DNA from: Vampirovibrio chlorellavorus
GTDB taxonomy: Bacteria > Cyanobacteriota > Vampirovibrionia > Vampirovibrionales > Vampirovibrionaceae
NCBI GenBank assembly: GCA_001858525.1
Contig: LAPX01000013.1
Coordinates: 83,842 to 147,841 of the forward strand
Length of the DNA: 64,000 bases
Direction: 5' to 3'
Below are positions 25,717-34,985 of this stretch, piece by piece. Every line of letters begins with the position of its first letter. The stretch's first letter is position 1. A model generated the notes under the pieces. The model saw only the letters and a list, made by a program, of their open reading frames with translations. It had not been told where the DNA came from and did no database searches. The translations under genes were made by a program, and so were the position numbers.

Positions 25717-27441
25717 TTAGCGTAAAGCGATATCCACCCCGAAGTGGAGTCTCGGTTTTTGGCTAAATGGAGTCATCCGGATAATGGGATAGGCGATATC
25801 CAGCCTGCCGGAGATGCGGTTGGTCAACTGCGTTCTTAGCCCTAAGCCAGTTGAAAATACTTTGTAGTTGGAGTCTACACCATCTGCAGGAGCGGCGATT
25901 TGACCGTAGCCATAATCCACGAAGGTAAGCATTTGCGTGGAATCCCGCAGTGTTTTATCGGAGAAAGGTAATTTTATTTTCTTAGGAATAAAGTATGCGG
26001 GTGCTTGCAATTGGCTGGTCATCACCACGTAGCGGTCCACGAAGAAGTAAACTTCTCGGTATCCACGTCCGTAGAAGGTTCCTCCCAATCCGCCGACATC
26101 GAAGTTTGACAAGCCGTTGGGGGTGAACTGCCACTGAATGTTAAACAGGCCAGTGGATTTGAGCGGTAGTGGGCGGGTCAGTGCGGCAAATCCTGTGTAT
26201 CGGAAGTATTGGCTACCGCCTTTGAACCATGACAAACGAGGATCGTTGGATAAGGAACCTCCCCAAATGGGTACGGCACCTGCAAATTCACTCCGGGTGG
26301 AGAGATAGGTTTTACCAATGTTTTGATCGTAGTTAATCCCGGCTCTCAGAGTCCGAACGTATTCACGCTCTAGGGAGCCTTCGCCCCAATGGCTTTTAGA
26401 GTTTTTTAAGTCAAATGCCACATCCACGCTGGCTCTAGCGTTGGGGCGATCGAGGAATGTGTATTTTAAGCCCGGAGAAATCCGGTAGGCCCAGCCGTGC
26501 GTATCAAAGTCCGTATAGAGGCTTTGAAATGGGGTAATGCTGGCGTATTGAGTTTCCAGGGTGGCTCTCAGAGAGGGACGAATGGGGAATTCATACCGGT
26601 TGAAAATACCCCAGGAACGGTAACCTTGTACATAGCCTGTCATCAGGGAGTCACCGTGGCCGGTCACGTTGTTGGAAACCGTGGTGACCGCACCAAAGTG
26701 CCGACCAAAGATGACCTGATCCAGGTTGTTGGCCGAGGCGATGATGTGGAGATTTTTCTTGGGTTCGCCGCCGTGAATTTTGACGGTGACCTGGTGCGAA
26801 TAGGGTTCGACCTCTAAGTCGGTGTCAAAACTTAAATCCGGGTTGGATTGAATCAGGCGGATTTGGCGTTTTAAAGCTGATAATTTCAGTGGCTCATTTT
26901 CCTGAATGCCACGGGTTAAGTGGCTGAGTGCCTTGCCTTGCCATTTGTCATCCAGGGAGACATCGACTTTGCCCACCAGCATGGGGGTCACGGTCAGTAC
27001 AATTTTTTCGTCTACCAATTTGGCACTGACATCGCATAAATAGCCATCGTCAGAGCACTGGGCAATTTCTTTTTTTGCCAATTCAGACAGTTTAGCGGTC
27101 GTTAGCGGCTCAGCTTGGGGGAGCGATTGATTTTCCCACTTCAAGGGGCTTCCGTATTCAACCATCACTTCTGGCACAGAGAGCGTTCCTTCGGCCAGTT
27201 TGCCTTCTAAATCTTTTTGAATGTAAAAGGGCTCCGGGATGTTTTTGATGGCGTCAATGTCCAGCTTGACCTGGGTGCCGTAGCTTCCGTAAACCAGGTT
27301 GGGAGTGGTGGCCATGACCGGCAACTCACTAGCGGTATAAGGCATGACCGGATCATCGGCAAATGCACTGGCTGGGGTCATGCCTGCTACCAATAGCAGC
27401 GGCATGATCTTGATGGTACGGGCAAACGAAAATGCTCTCAT
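25717..27441 (-). CDS. Omp85/TpsB-like outer-membrane beta-barrel protein with POTRA region
   Basis: About 574 residues with a signal peptide (ending ASAFA-DD near residue 28). A periplasmic half follows with a POTRA-like stretch (about 150-225, LKLSALKRQIRLIQSNPD and VEPYSHQVTVKI). The second half is rich in alternating beta strands and has FDVGGLGGTFYGRGYREVYF, the position of the VRGY/F motif of two-partner secretion transporters. This points to FhaC/ShlB-type export of a partner protein, or another Omp85 function. No exoprotein partner is next to it. Start ATG 27441 is preferred for the signal peptide; its GGGAG is 13 bases away and the frame is open to GTG 27486. Lies 74 bp upstream of the STAS gene on the same strand. 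Confidence 0.75.
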   Translation of the reverse strand: MRAFSFARTIKIMPLLLVAGMTPASAFADDPVMPYTASELPVMATTPNLVYGSYGTQVKLDIDAIKNIPEPFYIQKDLEGKLAEGTLSVPEVMVEYGSPLKWENQSLPQAEPLTTAKLSELAKKEIAQCSDDGYLCDVSAKLVDEKIVLTVTPMLVGKVDVSLDDKWQGKALSHLTRGIQENEPLKLSALKRQIRLIQSNPDLSFDTDLEVEPYSHQVTVKIHGGEPKKNLHIIASANNLDQVIFGRHFGAVTTVSNNVTGHGDSLMTGYVQGYRSWGIFNRYEFPIRPSLRATLETQYASITPFQSLYTDFDTHGWAYRISPGLKYTFLDRPNARASVDVAFDLKNSKSHWGEGSLEREYVRTLRAGINYDQNIGKTYLSTRSEFAGAVPIWGGSLSNDPRLSWFKGGSQYFRYTGFAALTRPLPLKSTGLFNIQWQFTPNGLSNFDVGGLGGTFYGRGYREVYFFVDRYVVMTSQLQAPAYFIPKKIKLPFSDKTLRDSTQMLTFVDYGYGQIAAPADGVDSNYKVFSTGLGLRTQLTNRISGRLDIAYPIIRMTPFSQKPRLHFGVDIALR

Positions 27442-27967
27442 TACTTTTTTAACACTCCCAACAATTACTACTTGTACGCAAAACACACTCTAATCTCGAA
27501 AAGCTGCCTGTGTGGGCATCAATAAAATTGGATAAAAGTCTTTAGATAAAATTCTATACGTTACGTTGATTTTTTCTTACGATGGAGACTGATTTAGGTG
27601 CGCGACGAACATATCTAAAATCAATATACAAGATTTTGGATGAAAATGTTGAATGAAGGACCCTATATACTCTGTTCAGAGTAGCGACTTTCTAGCGGGG
27701 GGGCTTAACATACTTTGGTTGGCGTCGGAGAGAGGGAGGTTCGGCGAAAAGGCTTGTTACTTCTGCTGTTTGGTGTCTTTGGGGTGTTGCTTGTTTGATC
27801 GTTGGGCATTTGTTCAATATCCTCCATTTGGAGGTTTTATGAGGCTTCAAAAAATTTGCATTATATAAATTGACTGCTAAATATATTGCTCTAATTTTGA
27901 ATGCGTTGTTCCATTCATAAACGGGTTTGATGAATAGCTTTTTTATTGATTGCTTGGGAGTTGGAAG
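27442..27967. other. Divergent intergenic region with a small hairpin
   Basis: 526 bp between the outer-membrane protein and the membrane receptor. A short stem-loop CCTCC-ATTT-GGAGG followed by TTTT lies at 27821-27838 on the plus strand and could end a short upstream transcript. No credible gene: the 71-codon frame at 27653 has no ribosome site and an unlikely composition. Confidence 0.4.
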
Positions 27968-30295
27968 ATGTTATCATTTATATGTAAGCCGATGGTTAAG
28001 TTTATTAACTGTTTTTCTTATAGCTTAAAGTTTGGGATGCTTTCTTTACTGTTTTTGGCTGTCTTGACTACCCCTATTTCTGTTTTGAATGGCTATGTTG
28101 AAGGCTCCAATGATTTTGCCAGAAAAGAAATCGCTGGTATTCTTTACATCAATCCAGTCAAAGAGTTTTTATTTGCCCTGAATCAGTACAATTTAACCGA
28201 CTCATCTCCTGGTTCTGAAAATTGGCGGATTGTTGAGTCCAAATGGAGTGCGGTAGAAAAAATTGAGCAACAGCAGGGTGCCGGTTTATCCACCAAGCAT
28301 TCTTTTGACATTTTGAAGGCTGCTTATGCCGATTTTGTGAGATCAGAAAACTCCTCTGCTTCTGAATCCAAACGTTACGGGGTTTTTGATGATCTGATGA
28401 CCAAGGCCATTGCCCTGATTAGCACTGTGGGTACCAACTCCAACCTGGTCTTGGATCCGGATACGGATGGTTATTATGTTATGGATACCGTGGTTTATCG
28501 TTTGCCGGTTTTGGTGCAATATATCAACCAGCTCCACGAACACGATTTGGGTTTAAACAGTAAGTATCAAGCTAGTCTTGAGGATATTGAAAAGTCTTAC
28601 GCCTTGCACACCCACTTGTCGGACACCTTGGCCTTGACCAAAGGCAACCTGGACACGACCTTGGCCAATACCAAGGACAAGACTATTGAGCCCACTTTGA
28701 AAAGTGTATTTAGCCAATATTTCCCGACGCTCAGCCAGTACATTGATTACACGCATAGCGCGTTGAGCAGCTCAGCGTCTGAGAGTGGAAGCGCCACGTC
28801 TTTTCAGGGCTCCTCCTCCAAAATTACCAACTTGTCTTTGGCCGCTTCTCAGTATGCCTCAGCCTTTTATGACAAGGGCAGCAAAGTGATGATTAGTTTA
28901 CTGCAACAGCGGATTCACAGAACCAATGAGCCCTGGAATTTCATGGTGCTGGTTTCTTCACTGGTTCTTCTGTTCATTTTGTACTTTATGGCCAGCTTCC
29001 GGTTGGCGGTAGTGCAAACGGTGAAAGGTCTGGAAAATACCAGCAAGAGTTTGGCCAATGGCGATTTAACCCAGCGCGTGCAAGTAGAAACCCGTGATGA
29101 GTTGAGCTACGTGGGTCACGCCTTTAATCAAATGGCAGAAGCTTTCTCCAGGCTGATTGGGGAAGTGAAGGATAACGCGTTCCAGGTAACCTCTGCTTCG
29201 GAAAGTCTGTCGGCTACTTCCACCCAGATGAAGCAGGAAGCCATGACCATGACTCAGTTGTCTGAAACGGCCAGCCATTTGAGCGAAACCGTGGACGATA
29301 GCGTGAAAACCGTGGCTGCCGCTGTAGAGCAAAGTAGTGCCAACATCAGCGAGGTTTCCAAGGCCAGCAGCAATGTGGAGCATAATATCAAGGTCGTTAA
29401 GACTTCTGCTGAAGATGTTTCTACCCGGATGCAGTCCATTGCCGATGCGGCTGAAGACATGTCCACTTCCGTAAACACGGTTGCTTCGGCGATGGAGGAA
29501 ATGTCGGCCTCCTTGAATGAAGTGTCCCAAAGCGCGGCTGAAGCGGCCAAAGTGGCTAACGTGGCTGAAGGAACCGCCAAAGCCACCAGTGACACGGTGA
29601 ATGCTTTGGGTGATTCCGCCCGTGAAATTGAAAATGTGTTGGGTGTGATTAAGGAAATTGCATCTCAAACCAACTTGTTGGCCCTGAACGCCACCATTGA
29701 AGCGGCCAGTGCCGGAGACGCCGGCAAAGGGTTCGCTGTGGTTGCCAACGAGGTGAAGGAGTTGGCCAAGCGGTCTGCTGAAGCAACCGAGGATATCCGC
29801 TCCCGCATTGAGAATATGCAATCTAATACCCATGCTGCTGTCAGCGCCATTGAGCAGATTTTGGTGATTATTTCTGAAATCAACCACATCAATTCCACCA
29901 TTGCCAGTGCGGTTGAAGAACAGACTGCCACCGTGAACGAGATTACCCGGAGCGTGGCTGGGGCCGCCAAATCTGCTGGTGAGGTCACCAAGAACGTGCA
30001 AGAGGTGGCTGAAACCACAGCCAATGTGGCCATGAAGATCAACGAGGCCAACCAGGGTGTGAGCTTGATTGCCACCAATATCGCGGAACTGGCTCAGGGT
30101 GCCAACGAAATTTCCAAGGGTGCTGGAACCGCCGCATCAGGTGCTGCCCAAATGTCTGAAAAAGTGGAACAGGTTACACATACCAGTGTTTCTACGGAAA
30201 AAGGCGCCATTAATGTTCAAGCCACTGCACAAGATCTGTCGGAGCTGGCCGGTCGTTTGCGGGTGGTCGTAGAACGTTTTAAAGTGGCGGTTTAA
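27968..30295 (+). CDS. Membrane-bound methyl-accepting chemotaxis protein
   Basis: 775 residues. Two transmembrane helices (about 15-37 and 318-340) bracket a periplasmic helical sensor domain of about 280 residues. That domain has the [13 protein letters not shown] motif known from helical-bundle receptor sensors. A HAMP domain (about 345-400, [18 protein letters not shown]) leads into the cytoplasmic signalling hairpin with [18 protein letters not shown] and [15 protein letters not shown]. Start ATG 27968 has GGGAG seven bases upstream, better than TTG 27950. The signalling tip matches the soluble receptors, so it likely joins the same CheA/CheW arrays. It is transcribed divergently from the chemotaxis operon. 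Confidence 0.94.
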   Translation: MLSFICKPMVKFINCFSYSLKFGMLSLLFLAVLTTPISVLNGYVEGSNDFARKEIAGILYINPVKEFLFALNQYNLTDSSPGSENWRIVESKWSAVEKIEQQQGAGLSTKHSFDILKAAYADFVRSENSSASESKRYGVFDDLMTKAIALISTVGTNSNLVLDPDTDGYYVMDTVVYRLPVLVQYINQLHEHDLGLNSKYQASLEDIEKSYALHTHLSDTLALTKGNLDTTLANTKDKTIEPTLKSVFSQYFPTLSQYIDYTHSALSSSASESGSATSFQGSSSKITNLSLAASQYASAFYDKGSKVMISLLQQRIHRTNEPWNFMVLVSSLVLLFILYFMASFRLAVVQTVKGLENTSKSLANGDLTQRVQVETRDELSYVGHAFNQMAEAFSRLIGEVKDNAFQVTSASESLSATSTQMKQEAMTMTQLSETASHLSETVDDSVKTVAAAVEQSSANISEVSKASSNVEHNIKVVKTSAEDVSTRMQSIADAAEDMSTSVNTVASAMEEMSASLNEVSQSAAEAAKVANVAEGTAKATSDTVNALGDSAREIENVLGVIKEIASQTNLLALNATIEAASAGDAGKGFAVVANEVKELAKRSAEATEDIRSRIENMQSNTHAAVSAIEQILVIISEINHINSTIASAVEEQTATVNEITRSVAGAAKSAGEVTKNVQEVAETTANVAMKINEANQGVSLIATNIAELAQGANEISKGAGTAASGAAQMSEKVEQVTHTSVSTEKGAINVQATAQDLSELAGRLRVVVERFKVAV

Positions 30296-30441
30296 GGGCA
30301 GAATACGGATGCGTGAAAATAGGAAAAATGGAACCACAATTACAAAACTGTAAGAATTGACAATTCTACCTTCTGCCCTGTTTTTATATCAGTATGATGT
30401 AAGTTGAATCCCCAACGGACTTGTTTTAAAAAGGAGAGAAC

Positions 30442-30708
30442 ATGAGAGTTTTTAGCTTTTTTCTGATGATGGCCGCTGTGCTGGTGAACCTGAGCGGTTT
30501 GGCCCAGGCTGAATCCACAGTGGATCAATCCCTGAAGTCGGATTATTCCTATGTTGATTTGTCCACGGCGGGCAAAGAAGAAAGTAGCGCCTTGCTGATG
30601 GTTCAGCCAGACAATGAGAAAGAAAGCAACGCCACTGAGGCCAGTGACCGTCCTGCGGCTTCTCAGTGTTTTGCGGCCAACAAGCAGTTTGTGCATTGCA
30701 TGCGCTAA
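30442..30708 (+). CDS. Small secreted protein with two C-terminal cysteines
   Basis: 88 residues with a strong ribosome site (AAGGAGAGA, five bases before ATG) and a Sec signal peptide (MRVFSFFLMMAAVLVNLSG, ending AQA-ES). The mature 65 residues are Ser/Asp/Glu/Ala-rich, probably flexible, and end in two cysteines (SQC...HCMR), suitable for one disulfide or surface attachment. A terminator follows at once, so it is a single-gene transcript. Family unknown. Confidence 0.65.
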   Translation: MRVFSFFLMMAAVLVNLSGLAQAESTVDQSLKSDYSYVDLSTAGKEESSALLMVQPDNEKESNATEASDRPAASQCFAANKQFVHCMR

Positions 30709-30735
30709 CCATCGCTGGTTAACTTTAAATCTTGT

Positions 30736-30774
30736 AAAAGAGCGGTGCACCGAAGGGTACGCCGCTCTTTTGGG
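30736..30774 (+). terminator. Rho-independent terminator
   Basis: 10-bp stem AAAAGAGCGG / CCGCTCTTTT with a T-rich tail, about 30 bases after the small secreted protein stop. The A-rich left arm also gives it potential on the minus strand. Confidence 0.8.
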
Positions 30775-30794
30775 TTTTACGGAGTTTCTCCTGA

Positions 30795-30829
30795 AAAGCA
30801 ACAGCCCGGAATCAGAAGATCCCGGGCTG
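30795..30829 (-). terminator. Probable terminator of the 30859-32199 gene
   Basis: Inverted repeat CAGCCCGG / CCGGGCTG (30802-30809 with 30822-30829), followed on the minus strand by TTGCTTTTC, about 30 bases past the stop of the minus-strand gene. Confidence 0.6.
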
Positions 30830-30858
30830 CGCGATGGTAAGGGTTGCCTGGAACGTCT

Positions 30859-32199
30859 TTATTCCAGGGTGGGGCCGTTGGGGGTTTGCGGGCTGTCGGT
30901 AGCGGCAGAGGAGGATTGCTGAACCTCGACCGGGGTGCTTGCAGGCTCTGCCGGTGAAGTTTCTTGCATCATGGTGGCCGGCTCTGCTTGGGCCGGGACG
31001 GTTTTGGGTGTGGTTTGCGTTTCGGTGGCAATGGCCAGACTCATCATGCGGTTGACTGAACGCATCAGCTTGCTGGCTTGTTCGCCGAACAGGCCAGGTT
31101 CTACTTGCATTTCATATTCCCGAACTTTGCGAGGGGCTTTGATGCCTGAAATGCCCATTTGACGCATGGCGATATTGGCGGCAAGGCCCAGCGCCTGAGC
31201 GCCAATGTTTTCGCCTTCAAAGTGGACCAGTCCTACTGGGTCGACATTTTGAACCGCCTTTTTCAGGATGAAGTTGAGTTGGTAGTTTGCGCTGTAGGCG
31301 GTTTGGTTTTCACCAACCCGGGTGAAAAAGCGCACGTGGCTGCCGGGGCTGATGGACAGGCCGAAGGTGGAGTCCTTATCGCTGCTGCCGAAGGGGTTAC
31401 CGGGCAAGAAGCCGCCAATGGCCTTCAGTTTTTTAAAGTCCACATAGTAAGTGACAGCGATGGGGGTGAACTCAGAAAAGTCCTGATAGGCTCGGCTTTT
31501 GGCTTTGGTTTCACCGTTTTGGGCAAAGCCTGCGCCCATTTGCTTCATGCCATCCATAAAACCGGGTTTGGCACCGGCAAAAATATCGCTGTTTACATCC
31601 AGCCGCTCCAGCGGAAAGCCTTGGGGAACCACAGACCACACTATGTTTTTGCCGAATTTGGTAGCCCGTTGGGTGTTGCTGGCCAGATCCTCGTTGTGCT
31701 TGCCACGGGTGAGGGTTTCTTGCACAAATGTTTGATAGTTAGCGTTGCTGGCGATTTGCTCCTGAGGAACGACTTCAAAGCCTTGCTGGGCCATTTGTCC
31801 CTGAAACTCACGGTACATTTGCTCAGTAATTTGCTGACGCACCTGAGGGGTGATGTTTTTAACCTGAAGCTCCCAGCGGTTGTCGCTCCAGTTGCCGTTA
31901 CGAATCCCGTTCAGGGTGCTGCCGTTGATTTGTTCGGCCACCACTTCGGAGAACACCACATGAAAGCCCACGATGCCTACCCGGTGAACGCCGTCCACCG
32001 ATTCCTTGCGAGAAAAAGTACCGGTTTTGGGGCTTCTGGTTTCCACGTATTCCTTGGTCACCACGGTGGGTTGTTGTTCCAGGGCTTGAAAATCAAAGGG
32101 AGAGATAAACTCACGGGCCTGGGAGGGCAGGGATGAACTGATTAGAGTGCCGACTAAGAGCAGGCAGAGTAGAGGGGAAAGACGTCGAGAAAAATGCAT
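30859..32199 (-). CDS. Secreted protein of unknown family
   Basis: 446 residues with a signal peptide (HFSRRLSPLLCLLLVGTLIS, cleavage near SQA-RE). The mature part begins with FISPFDFQALEQQPT and a segment VGIVGFHVVFSEVVAEQ. A mixed alpha/beta region follows with GIVGF- and VTYYVDFKKLKAIGG-type strands, then a Thr/Pro/Ala-rich disordered tail (about 400-446). I do not recognise a family; the pattern of conserved-looking blocks suggests a globular periplasmic or surface protein of one domain. Start ATG 32199 is chosen because the signal peptide begins there (AGGAA ten bases upstream); the open frame reaches a TTG at 32238. Single gene with its own terminator. Confidence 0.6.
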   Translation of the reverse strand: MHFSRRLSPLLCLLLVGTLISSSLPSQAREFISPFDFQALEQQPTVVTKEYVETRSPKTGTFSRKESVDGVHRVGIVGFHVVFSEVVAEQINGSTLNGIRNGNWSDNRWELQVKNITPQVRQQITEQMYREFQGQMAQQGFEVVPQEQIASNANYQTFVQETLTRGKHNEDLASNTQRATKFGKNIVWSVVPQGFPLERLDVNSDIFAGAKPGFMDGMKQMGAGFAQNGETKAKSRAYQDFSEFTPIAVTYYVDFKKLKAIGGFLPGNPFGSSDKDSTFGLSISPGSHVRFFTRVGENQTAYSANYQLNFILKKAVQNVDPVGLVHFEGENIGAQALGLAANIAMRQMGISGIKAPRKVREYEMQVEPGLFGEQASKLMRSVNRMMSLAIATETQTTPKTVPAQAEPATMMQETSPAEPASTPVEVQQSSSAATDSPQTPNGPTLE

Positions 32200-32311
32200 G
32201 GGAATCGGGTTCCTATCCGTTAAAACAAGACTTTGCAATACACACTTGTGTTTTAACTATAAAGGAAACAGGCCGTATTTGCGACTCAGGCCATGGGGTG
32301 TAAGCCATGCT

Positions 32312-32686
32312 TCAGCCGGGTTGGCCGGAGAGCAGCTCAATTTCGTACCCGTCGGGGTCTTCAATAAAGGCCATGCACCGTCCGTTGCCCATATCGGTGC
32401 ATTCCTCAGTAATTTTGACGCCTTCTGCTCGCATTTTTTCCAAGGTTTCCGGCACGTTATGGACCTGAAATGCCAGATGAAAAATATCTTCGGGCAACTG
32501 AAAATCCGGATCCCAAGGCAGGTAGGCCAACTCCAGTTCGGTCGGGGAGCCGGAGATGCTCATAAAGGCCAGCTGGCTGCCTCTGGGGGAGGTCTTTCGG
32601 GCCCGGCAGGTCATATTGAAGTAACGACTGTAGAAGGCGATCGCCCGTTCAATATCCCGAACTTTCAAGCGAGTGTGTAAAAACAT
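32312..32686 (-). CDS. gloA: Lactoylglutathione lyase (glyoxalase I)
   Basis: A 124-residue vicinal-oxygen-chelate enzyme that converts the hemithioacetal of methylglyoxal and a thiol to the lactoyl thioester. The metal ligands line up with GloA: His in FLHTRLKVRDIERAIAFY (about His4), Glu in ELELAY (about 53), His in DIFHLAFQV (about 70) and Glu in YEIELLSG (about 118). The closing FIEDPDGYEIELL is characteristic. Starts at ATG 32686. Single gene between the unknown secreted protein and the HAD phosphatase; 112 bp separate it from the former. Confidence 0.92.
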   Translation of the reverse strand: MFLHTRLKVRDIERAIAFYSRYFNMTCRARKTSPRGSQLAFMSISGSPTELELAYLPWDPDFQLPEDIFHLAFQVHNVPETLEKMRAEGVKITEECTDMGNGRCMAFIEDPDGYEIELLSGQPG

Positions 32687-32935
32687 GCGGTGCCCTTCCT
32701 GTTACCGCCCAAGGCGGCTTCCATATTGTGCTGAGTTCAGTTTATAACGAGTGGTATTGGCATTGAAATGCCCGACTGTCTTAAGGGCATCTTTCAAAGT
32801 CCCCCAAAATCTACGGTGGCAATTTGGTCTTTTTTTCGGTTTGATTAAAGGGTTGAGCAGTGTTTGCCAACAGACAACCGGCCAGTGACGGGTCGCCGCA
32901 GGGTTTCTTTTCAAGTTAAAGGGTATCAATCAGCA

Positions 32936-34075
32936 ATGTACAATGTTTCCCGGTCTAGTATCCGGTTTCACAAGGACAGGGCCACGGCGGCTCCTGGGCC
33001 TGATGTTCGGTTTCAGGGGGGAGATACGAAAAAGGATAAAGGGGTGGGAAGCGCGCTATCTTTGCAACCCGCTTTGCCATCGGATCAGCTGCAGTTGTCC
33101 ATTTCCAAACTGAAGCAGTCAGGGCACTTTAACCCGAAAACGGCCAAAGTGTTACTTTCTGTGGATTATGACGGCACACTGAGCACGGATTTGATAGGGG
33201 CTGAACGTTTTCAGCAGCAACGGAACGATTGCCTCCTGCATCTCAATACCGGACGCTCCGTGGAAGATTTGGCGCCCTTGCGGGATCGCTTTCAGGGGCT
33301 CAAGCTGTATGCCCTGAGTACTTCCAATGGGGAAGGATTGTTTATCAATCGTCATGGCTTGCCTGCGGATCGCTGGCTTGGACAAATTGCAGAGCAGCAA
33401 CAGCAGAGACAAAGCGCTCAGGTGCCCGAGTGGCGGAAACGGGTTCAGGCGGAAACCGGCTGGGACCATTTTAAGGCGGCCCAAGTGATTCGCTCGTTTA
33501 TTGACCGGCGATTGGCGCATCCGGGCTATGGCCCGCTGGAGTGCGTCCCACGGACCCGAGGGGCGATTCCGGCCCTTTTAGAGGCTCTGCGGAAAGAAGG
33601 CATTCAGGCCGATTTCAGTGTGGAAGACGATCGCTTGCACAAGTTTGGTCCTCAAGGCTTCGCCAAAGATTCCCCGGTGGGCTTTTTGGCCCGGCAATGT
33701 CCCAATCTTCAGCGGGTGGTGGTGGCCGGAGACGGTTTCAATGATTATGCCCTGATGACGCTGGAATCGGTGGTCAATGGGACTGATCAGCCGGTGGGGG
33801 TGGATCGGGTTTTAATGGGCCGGGACAAGGCCTTTGTGCGTCAGGTGATGCAGGATGCTCCCAATTCGTTTCAGGTCAAATTGGTGCATCCCAAGCGAGA
33901 GGAATCGCTGTTTGATGCCATTGCCGCGCAAGTGGCCTTGGTTGACCCACCCAGTAGAGCGGGATCGCCTGACCCGGAATCGGAAACGATGGTGACCCCC
34001 AGGGTCAAATTAAAGCGACGGGTTCACCCTTCCATGTCCCCCGATGAGGTAGCCGCCTTGTTCCAGAAGCTCTAA
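32936..34075 (+). CDS. HAD-superfamily phosphatase (sucrose-phosphatase-like, Cof/IIB type)
   Basis: About 379 residues. The N-terminal 65 residues are a Ser/Arg-rich, likely disordered extension containing VRFQGG. The HAD core has motif I LLSVDYDGTLS (nucleophile Asp and general acid Asp), motif II LHLNTGRS, and motif IV VVVAGDGFNDYALM with GDGxND. The cap falls in the middle, as in type IIB hydrolases such as sucrose-6-phosphate phosphatase. Substrate unknown. The frame is open from TTG 32864; ATG 32936 is the first ATG but its AAAGGG is 12 bases away, so the start is uncertain. Convergent with the methyltransferase (10 bp gap). Confidence 0.8.
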   Translation: MYNVSRSSIRFHKDRATAAPGPDVRFQGGDTKKDKGVGSALSLQPALPSDQLQLSISKLKQSGHFNPKTAKVLLSVDYDGTLSTDLIGAERFQQQRNDCLLHLNTGRSVEDLAPLRDRFQGLKLYALSTSNGEGLFINRHGLPADRWLGQIAEQQQQRQSAQVPEWRKRVQAETGWDHFKAAQVIRSFIDRRLAHPGYGPLECVPRTRGAIPALLEALRKEGIQADFSVEDDRLHKFGPQGFAKDSPVGFLARQCPNLQRVVVAGDGFNDYALMTLESVVNGTDQPVGVDRVLMGRDKAFVRQVMQDAPNSFQVKLVHPKREESLFDAIAAQVALVDPPSRAGSPDPESETMVTPRVKLKRRVHPSMSPDEVAALFQKL

Positions 34076-34085
34076 ACGCCAGCTT

Positions 34086-34775
34086 CTACAAAAAAAATGC
34101 CGGGTTGGTACCATGAATGGCCAGGCAAATGGACAGCCCTGAGGCGATGGCCGCTTGTGGATCGGTCACTTGCTGGCGGGTGCCGCCCACCTCGATGAAT
34201 CCGGCTTTGGTCAAATGGGTCAGGAGTTCCTGAATGTGGGCATTGAAATCGCCCCGTTCAAAGCGGCCGTAATGGCGGTGCATGACAAAATAGATGCGCC
34301 CACCGGGAGCCATCTGGCTTTTCAGGGCCTTTAAAATGCGATTCAGTTTGTGTTGAGGCCAATACATGACGCTGTTAACGGCCAGAATATGGTCAAACTT
34401 TTGGTTGAAATCGGGCAAGTGGGCCACATCGGCTTGCATTAGCTTAACCTGACCGCTCTGGATGGCGGCTTGGTTCAGTGCCGAGGCCTTTTGCAGCATG
34501 AGCGGTGCGGAGTCGATCCCGACAATGCGGCTGGACTGAGTCTGACGGGCCAGTTCCTGAATGGCTTGTCCCGGCCCAAAACCGATCTCCAGAACCGCTT
34601 CGCCTGGTTGCACCTGCATTAAATCCACGGCCCAGCGATTGACCGATTCAAAAGTGGTCGATAGGCAACTGGCCACAATCTCACCGTAGAAACCTTCCGG
34701 GTTGGCCAGTTGGTTCAGTACAATTCTTGTTTCATCAATCAGATTGGACTGGCTGTGGTTGGCAGGAAGGGGCAT
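34086..34775 (-). CDS. SAM-dependent methyltransferase (class I, small-molecule type)
   Basis: 229 residues. Motif I VLEIGFGPGQAIQELA (about 58-73), the acidic strand-2 end in IVGIDSAPLMLQKA, and motif IV-like FDHILAVNSVMYW identify a class I methyltransferase related to ubiquinone/menaquinone and lipid methyltransferases. No membrane segment. The C-terminus carries FIEVGGTRQQV. Substrate cannot be told. The ribosome site of ATG 34775 is weak, but no better in-frame start is seen. Single gene. Confidence 0.8.
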   Translation of the reverse strand: MPLPANHSQSNLIDETRIVLNQLANPEGFYGEIVASCLSTTFESVNRWAVDLMQVQPGEAVLEIGFGPGQAIQELARQTQSSRIVGIDSAPLMLQKASALNQAAIQSGQVKLMQADVAHLPDFNQKFDHILAVNSVMYWPQHKLNRILKALKSQMAPGGRIYFVMHRHYGRFERGDFNAHIQELLTHLTKAGFIEVGGTRQQVTDPQAAIASGLSICLAIHGTNPAFFL

Positions 34776-34871
34776 CAGGCTGACAGACTTTCGTGGGGAT
34801 CGGTGTTGCTACAAGTGCATGAGAGTCTAGCAGAAAGGGAGGGTTTCTTGAAATCACCCGTCAGAGGGGTG

Positions 34872-34901
34872 TCAAGCCCGGACTCCTGAGCCGGGACTTG
34901 A
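34872..34901. repeat. Intergenic inverted repeat
   Basis: TCAAG-CCCGG ... CCGGG-A-CTTGA, ten pairs with one bulge, in the 210-bp gap between two divergent genes. No T-run on either strand, so not a classical terminator; it could be an operator-like or RNA element of the plus-strand leader. Confidence 0.45.
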
Positions 34902-34985
34902 TGGGTCTGTGCCTCTGTGGGAAGGTTGTGCCAAGGCCGTTTGGACTAGTAGCAATTTGAGCAATGACAGTTTGAGGCAGGCGCA

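Noticed and set aside
27653..27868. 71-residue plus-strand peptide
   Set aside because: No ribosome site, Cys/Gly/Phe-rich odd composition, in a divergent promoter region.
31159..32136. 325-codon frame on the plus strand
   Set aside because: Antisense to the 30859-32199 secreted-protein gene, whose signal peptide and terminator support the minus strand.
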